DNA of 64,000 bases, from positions 434,001-498,000 of the forward strand of contig JBFONV010000001.1 in assembly GCA_040779335.1 (NCBI GenBank), given 5' to 3'. A program made the position numbers and the translations under genes. Numbering within the stretch: the first letter of the stretch is position 1; each line of letters starts with the position of its first letter. This document shows positions 61,055 to 64,000 of this stretch, in pieces. Source of the stretch: JBFONV01 sp040779335. GTDB lineage: Bacteria; Pseudomonadota; Gammaproteobacteria; Enterobacterales; Alteromonadaceae. The notes beneath the pieces were generated by a model, which saw only the letters and a program-made list of their open reading frames with translations, had not been told where the DNA came from and did not search any database.

Positions 61055-61915
61055 ATGGACATGCAAGTGATACCAAATATCGTAGCGATAACGCTGGAAA
61101 ATTTTCAACAAATTGTTTTAGAAGAATCAAAATCTAAGTTGATATTAGTCGACTTTTGGGCTGCGCAAGTTCCTGAAAGTATTGAATTGAAAGATAAGCT
61201 TGCGGTTAAAGTGGCGTCATATGAAGATCATATTTTATTGGCTACCGTTGATTGTCAGGAACAACAACAAGTGGCCATGCAATTTGGCATACAAGGGTTA
61301 CCAACCGCTATTATTGTTAAAGACGGACAACCTATCGATGGAATTTCGGGCCCTCAAACAGATGAATCTATTGAGGAGTTTCTGAATAAACATTTACCTA
61401 AACCAGAAGACGGCTTACTTGCTCAAGCTAAACAGTTATTAGAAGAGGGCGATAATAATTCGGCTTACATTAGTGCTGAGCAAGCCTATCAATATGACAA
61501 CACCCGCGCTGACATTAAGTTGGCACTTGCTGATGCGGCTATTCACATTGGTAAAATCAGTCAAGCTGAAGCATTACTTGGTACGATTTCAATGGTAGAT
61601 CAAGACAGCGTTTATCAAGCTGTTTTGGCGAAATTAGAGCTTGCAAATCAAGCCGCGGACTCACCTGAAATACAAGCACTTGAAGCACAGTTGGCGACAG
61701 ATCCCGAAAACGTATCTTTACAACACAAGCTTGCGGCGCAATATAGCCAAGTGAATCGATATGACGATGCACTGTCGTTACTGTTTAGATTGGTACAAAA
61801 AGACAGTAGTGATGCAGAAAGTAAGCGGTTGTTATTAGATGTCATGAAGTTATTACCCGATGGCGACGCTTTAGCAACCAAATATCGTCGAAAACTCTAC
61901 ACCTTAATGTATTAG
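61055..61915 (+). CDS. YbbN/CnoX-like thioredoxin-fold co-chaperone
   Basis: About 286 residues from ATG 61055. An upstream GTG at 60944 is in frame, but it would add 37 residues of non-family sequence, so I reject it. Residues about 10-110 are a thioredoxin fold (LILVDFWAAQ, VDCQEQQQVAMQFGIQGLPT), and 120-286 form TPR-like repeats. The site that is CxxC in thioredoxin and SxxC in E. coli YbbN reads AAQVPES here, with no cysteine. It would therefore bind substrates without thiol chemistry. E. coli YbbN works with DnaK and GroEL as a holdase under oxidative stress. Confidence 0.85.
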   Translation: MDMQVIPNIVAITLENFQQIVLEESKSKLILVDFWAAQVPESIELKDKLAVKVASYEDHILLATVDCQEQQQVAMQFGIQGLPTAIIVKDGQPIDGISGPQTDESIEEFLNKHLPKPEDGLLAQAKQLLEEGDNNSAYISAEQAYQYDNTRADIKLALADAAIHIGKISQAEALLGTISMVDQDSVYQAVLAKLELANQAADSPEIQALEAQLATDPENVSLQHKLAAQYSQVNRYDDALSLLFRLVQKDSSDAESKRLLLDVMKLLPDGDALATKYRRKLYTLMY

Positions 61916-61940
61916 TGGTTAATCATCTCTTAAACTAGGT

Positions 61941-61976
61941 ACTAACTCTCACCAGGATTAAAACGTGAGAGTTAGT
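61941..61976. terminator. Perfect 12-bp hairpin between convergent genes
   Basis: ACTAACTCTCAC and GTGAGAGTTAGT around a 12-base loop, between the YbbN-like gene and msrA. No T-tract, so weak as an intrinsic terminator in either direction. Confidence 0.55.
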
Positions 61977-62002
61977 AGGTAATTATCTACTCAACAGTAC
62001 TT

Positions 62003-62545
62003 TTACGCTTTTAATTTATTGGCGAAGGTTTGTTTAAATTTCGCGAGTTTAGGTGAGACAACGGCCTGGCAATACTGGTTTTCAGGATTATTAGTAAAGT
62101 ATTCCTGGTGGTATTCTTCTCCGCTGTAAAAGGTCGTTAGGTCATTTACTTCGGTTACCACGGGCGCTGGCCATATCTGTTCATTATTTATTTCATCAAT
62201 GATTTGAAAGGCTTGCTTTTTTTGCTCATCGTTATGGCAAAATATAGCTGAACGATATTGTGTACCAATATCATTACCTTGGCGGTTTACTTGCGTGGGA
62301 TCATGCAGTGCAAAAAATATTTCTAGTATTTCTCGATAACTAATTAACTCAGGATCAAATGTCAGCTGTACGACTTCTGCATGACCGGTACTCCCCGAAC
62401 AAACTTCTTCATAACTGGGTTGCTCATTTGTGCCGCCCATATAACCTGAAATGGCACTATTGATACCCTGTAGGCTATTAAAAGCCGCTTCAATACACCA
62501 AAAACACCCACCGGCTAAGGTTGCTTGTTCAGTTGAATGACTCAA
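62003..62545 (-). CDS. msrA: Peptide-methionine (S)-S-oxide reductase MsrA
   Basis: 180 residues. Reduces methionine-S-sulfoxide in proteins. The catalytic Cys is C14 in GGCFWCIEA, with GYMGG, EVCSGSTGHAEVVQ and DPTQVNRQGNDIGTQYRSAI typical of the family. Resolving cysteine is probably the one in YCQAVVSP near the C-terminus. Single gene. Confidence 0.95.
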   Translation of the reverse strand: MSHSTEQATLAGGCFWCIEAAFNSLQGINSAISGYMGGTNEQPSYEEVCSGSTGHAEVVQLTFDPELISYREILEIFFALHDPTQVNRQGNDIGTQYRSAIFCHNDEQKKQAFQIIDEINNEQIWPAPVVTEVNDLTTFYSGEEYHQEYFTNNPENQYCQAVVSPKLAKFKQTFANKLKA

Positions 62546-63033
62546 TTTGTTTCTCCATATCTTGTTAAAAAGAAGTGCAACGTTATTTATTCTCTATATT
62601 TATGTGTTTATAGACGCTTTATCAAGTGATTACACGCTATTTGTTGTGGTTATTGTTCGCGATGCTTGGTTATTGTCCGCTATTTTTAATTTGGTGCTCA
62701 ATGCTATTCGTGTGATTAAAAGCAATGGTTTTCACACTACTGTGTTATCTCATGATATTAAAGGCGGTTAGTGGCAGTTAATGTTCCGATATTTCGGATT
62801 AGGGTTTACCATGAAGGAACTTGGCTGAACCTTTTACACGTTAGCAGAGCTTAGGCATGGAGGTATTGCTAAGCCATGCTAGTTTAGAATGTTGGGGTGG
62901 CAAACTGCGGTAATTAAGCCACCAAGAGCATATGAATAATGGCACGCCACATTCATATGCTAAGTATATCTATTCAAAGACGTTCGTTAATCATTAACTT
63001 AAAAAGTGCGACAAAACAGCCCACACAGCACCT
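62546..63033. other. Gene-free region with inverted repeats
   Basis: 488 bp. A 74-codon plus-strand open frame (62547-62771) lacks a family, ribosome binding site and good composition, so I do not call it. Structures: TCCGA-TATT-TCGGA near 62783-62796 and AGCATATGAAT / ATTCATATGCT at 62927-62961. Confidence 0.4.
62927..62961. repeat. 11-bp inverted repeat downstream of the DUF3083-like gene
   Basis: AGCATATGAAT and ATTCATATGCT around a 13-base loop. It lies about 75 bp after the stop of the minus-strand gene at 63034 and may mark its transcript end. Confidence 0.45.
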
Positions 63034-64000
63034 CTAAGATAGGTTATAAGCAATATGTTGATGAAAGCGCATGATTATTTCATCTCGCTCTGGCGCTATT
63101 CCTATTTCTTTGCACATTAAGCGCATTGCTTGTTCTATTTGATTGAGAAAATGACCAAAACCGCTTTCGGCTTTATTTTCTTTGGTAGCAACAAAAATTA
63201 ATTGGATGTTATCAACCAGTTTTGATGCATCCCATTTAGCCACAATGCCGCATGAATCATGCTCAGGATTGTAACCGAGTATTTGTAACTCGCCCACACT
63301 AGAAATAATGTCGTGGATGCTATGGCGAACGATAGGGATCAAGCCATTAGCGATAATTGCGCCGTTATTGAGGTTAAATTGCTTGGCTGCCAAAGTAAAA
63401 CTATCGGTAATAAAGGTATAGAGCGGGTTGTATGGATCTCGGGCATTTACGTCGATGTCGACGGCTTTTAAAATATCATGGTTGATTGGTACGTTCACTA
63501 CTGCATATGTGATCGCTGAGCTCTGCTGTGGAATATCGACATGTTGGCTATGATAACGCAGTGGAATAGGGCGCAATTTATGGGCGATGGTATCGACACA
63601 GCCTTTATTTTTAGTAAATAAATCATAGGTTAAATGCTGATGATCCCGCAGTCTTACTTCTGCCGGAGCTAAGTCGATTTTTTGGCAGAATTTTAATAGC
63701 ATTTGCTGCACTTGCGCGTGAAATCGTGCCGCATCAATTCTAATTTCATCGCCCGAAGCGAGAAAAAGTAATGTGATTTTTTGGGCTCGGACACTTGCGT
63801 CAAAAAATGACTTTTTAAGTTTATGAACACAGGGGTTGTAATAAAATAAGATTTGCTGATTAGTTTGCCATTGATGCATTTCATGGTTGAAACGCACTCT
63901 GGCGAGTTTATCATTGGCTATGAATTGACAGTTATCGAGTTCAAATTCTTCCGCCATAGTGAAAAATAATTTCGACAAGCTCTGATAAAAAGGATAGTAA
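63034..64000 (-). CDS. DUF3083-like protein, 5' end cut by the window
   Basis: At least 314 residues of a soluble protein without catalytic motif that I recognise. Segments RDHQHLTYDLFTKNKG and MRFHQHIAYNLS form an internal near-repeat (two related halves). The pattern fits the DUF3083 family of Alteromonadales. The frame has no stop between 63978 and the window edge, and continues upstream as YYPFYQSL; the TTG at 63978 and ATG at 63957 lack ribosome binding sites. I therefore take the real start to lie beyond 64000. Function unknown. Confidence 0.65.
   Translation of the reverse strand, partial: YYPFYQSLSKLFFTMAEEFELDNCQFIANDKLARVRFNHEMHQWQTNQQILFYYNPCVHKLKKSFFDASVRAQKITLLFLASGDEIRIDAARFHAQVQQMLLKFCQKIDLAPAEVRLRDHQHLTYDLFTKNKGCVDTIAHKLRPIPLRYHSQHVDIPQQSSAITYAVVNVPINHDILKAVDIDVNARDPYNPLYTFITDSFTLAAKQFNLNNGAIIANGLIPIVRHSIHDIISSVGELQILGYNPEHDSCGIVAKWDASKLVDNIQLIFVATKENKAESGFGHFLNQIEQAMRLMCKEIGIAPERDEIIMRFHQHIAYNLS

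Noticed and set aside
62547..62771. 74-codon open frame on the plus strand
   Set aside because: It begins next to the msrA start codon, has no clear ribosome binding site, no known family and no support from context.

Overview
The window reads as chromosome of a marine gammaproteobacterium of the Alteromonadales, probably Colwelliaceae (Colwellia/Thalassotalea-like). This rests on the AT-rich composition, the rpsU-yqeY-dnaG-rpoD block diverging from tsaD, a class II ribonucleotide reductase split in two, large TonB receptors, a GlyGly-CTERM protein and a DUF3083-like gene. The assignment is inference; no 16S gene is present.

Layout. (1) Positions 1-28.8 kb form a nitrate-respiration island: narGHJI with a parvulin isomerase; a beta-carbonic anhydrase; the split oxygen-independent ribonucleotide reductase nrdJa/nrdJb; a pyruvate-decarboxylase-like enzyme behind a hemerythrin; three nitrate/nitrite (NNP family) transporters, one followed by a PP2C phosphatase-kinase fusion; an outer-membrane porin; molybdopterin genes moaA-mobA-moaD-moaE behind a probable Moco riboswitch; and a NarL-type regulator followed by moeA. 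(2) 29-38 kb holds a periplasmic binding protein, two paralogous TonB-dependent receptors and a FecI/FecR pair. (3) 38.2-43.8 kb is proline catabolism, putP and putA. (4) 44-50 kb holds a small secreted protein, tRNA-Ile2(CAT), a GlyGly-CTERM surface protein and, divergent from it, an MbnP/MbnH-type pair. (5) 50.3-64 kb is core housekeeping: rpoD, dnaG, yqeY, rpsU, tsaD, plsY, folB, folK, uppP, an acyl-CoA dehydrogenase, a YbbN-like thioredoxin-fold protein, msrA and a DUF3083-like gene cut by the window edge.

The island looks co-regulated. FNR-type boxes (TTGAT-N4-ATCAA) lie ahead of narG, nrdJa, the first narK, the porin and narL, four of them perfect or one base off. NarL/NarP-type 7-2-7 heptamer pairs lie in the narK-narK intergenic region, ahead of the porin, ahead of the hemerythrin operon and just after the porin. 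The implied logic: low oxygen (FNR) plus nitrate (NarL/P) switch on nitrate uptake, nitrate reductase, its molybdenum cofactor and deoxynucleotide synthesis that needs no oxygen.

Items beyond the ordinary gene list: a decayed bacteriohemerythrin pseudogene upstream of nrdJa; an unannotated 22-codon ORF with a strong ribosome binding site between the porin and the Moco riboswitch; a pyruvate-decarboxylase homolog that appears to lack one catalytic glutamate; and a tandem ~50-bp repeat that abuts terminators at two distant loci and keeps a hairpin through compensatory changes. I found no CRISPR array, prophage, insertion sequence or integrase.
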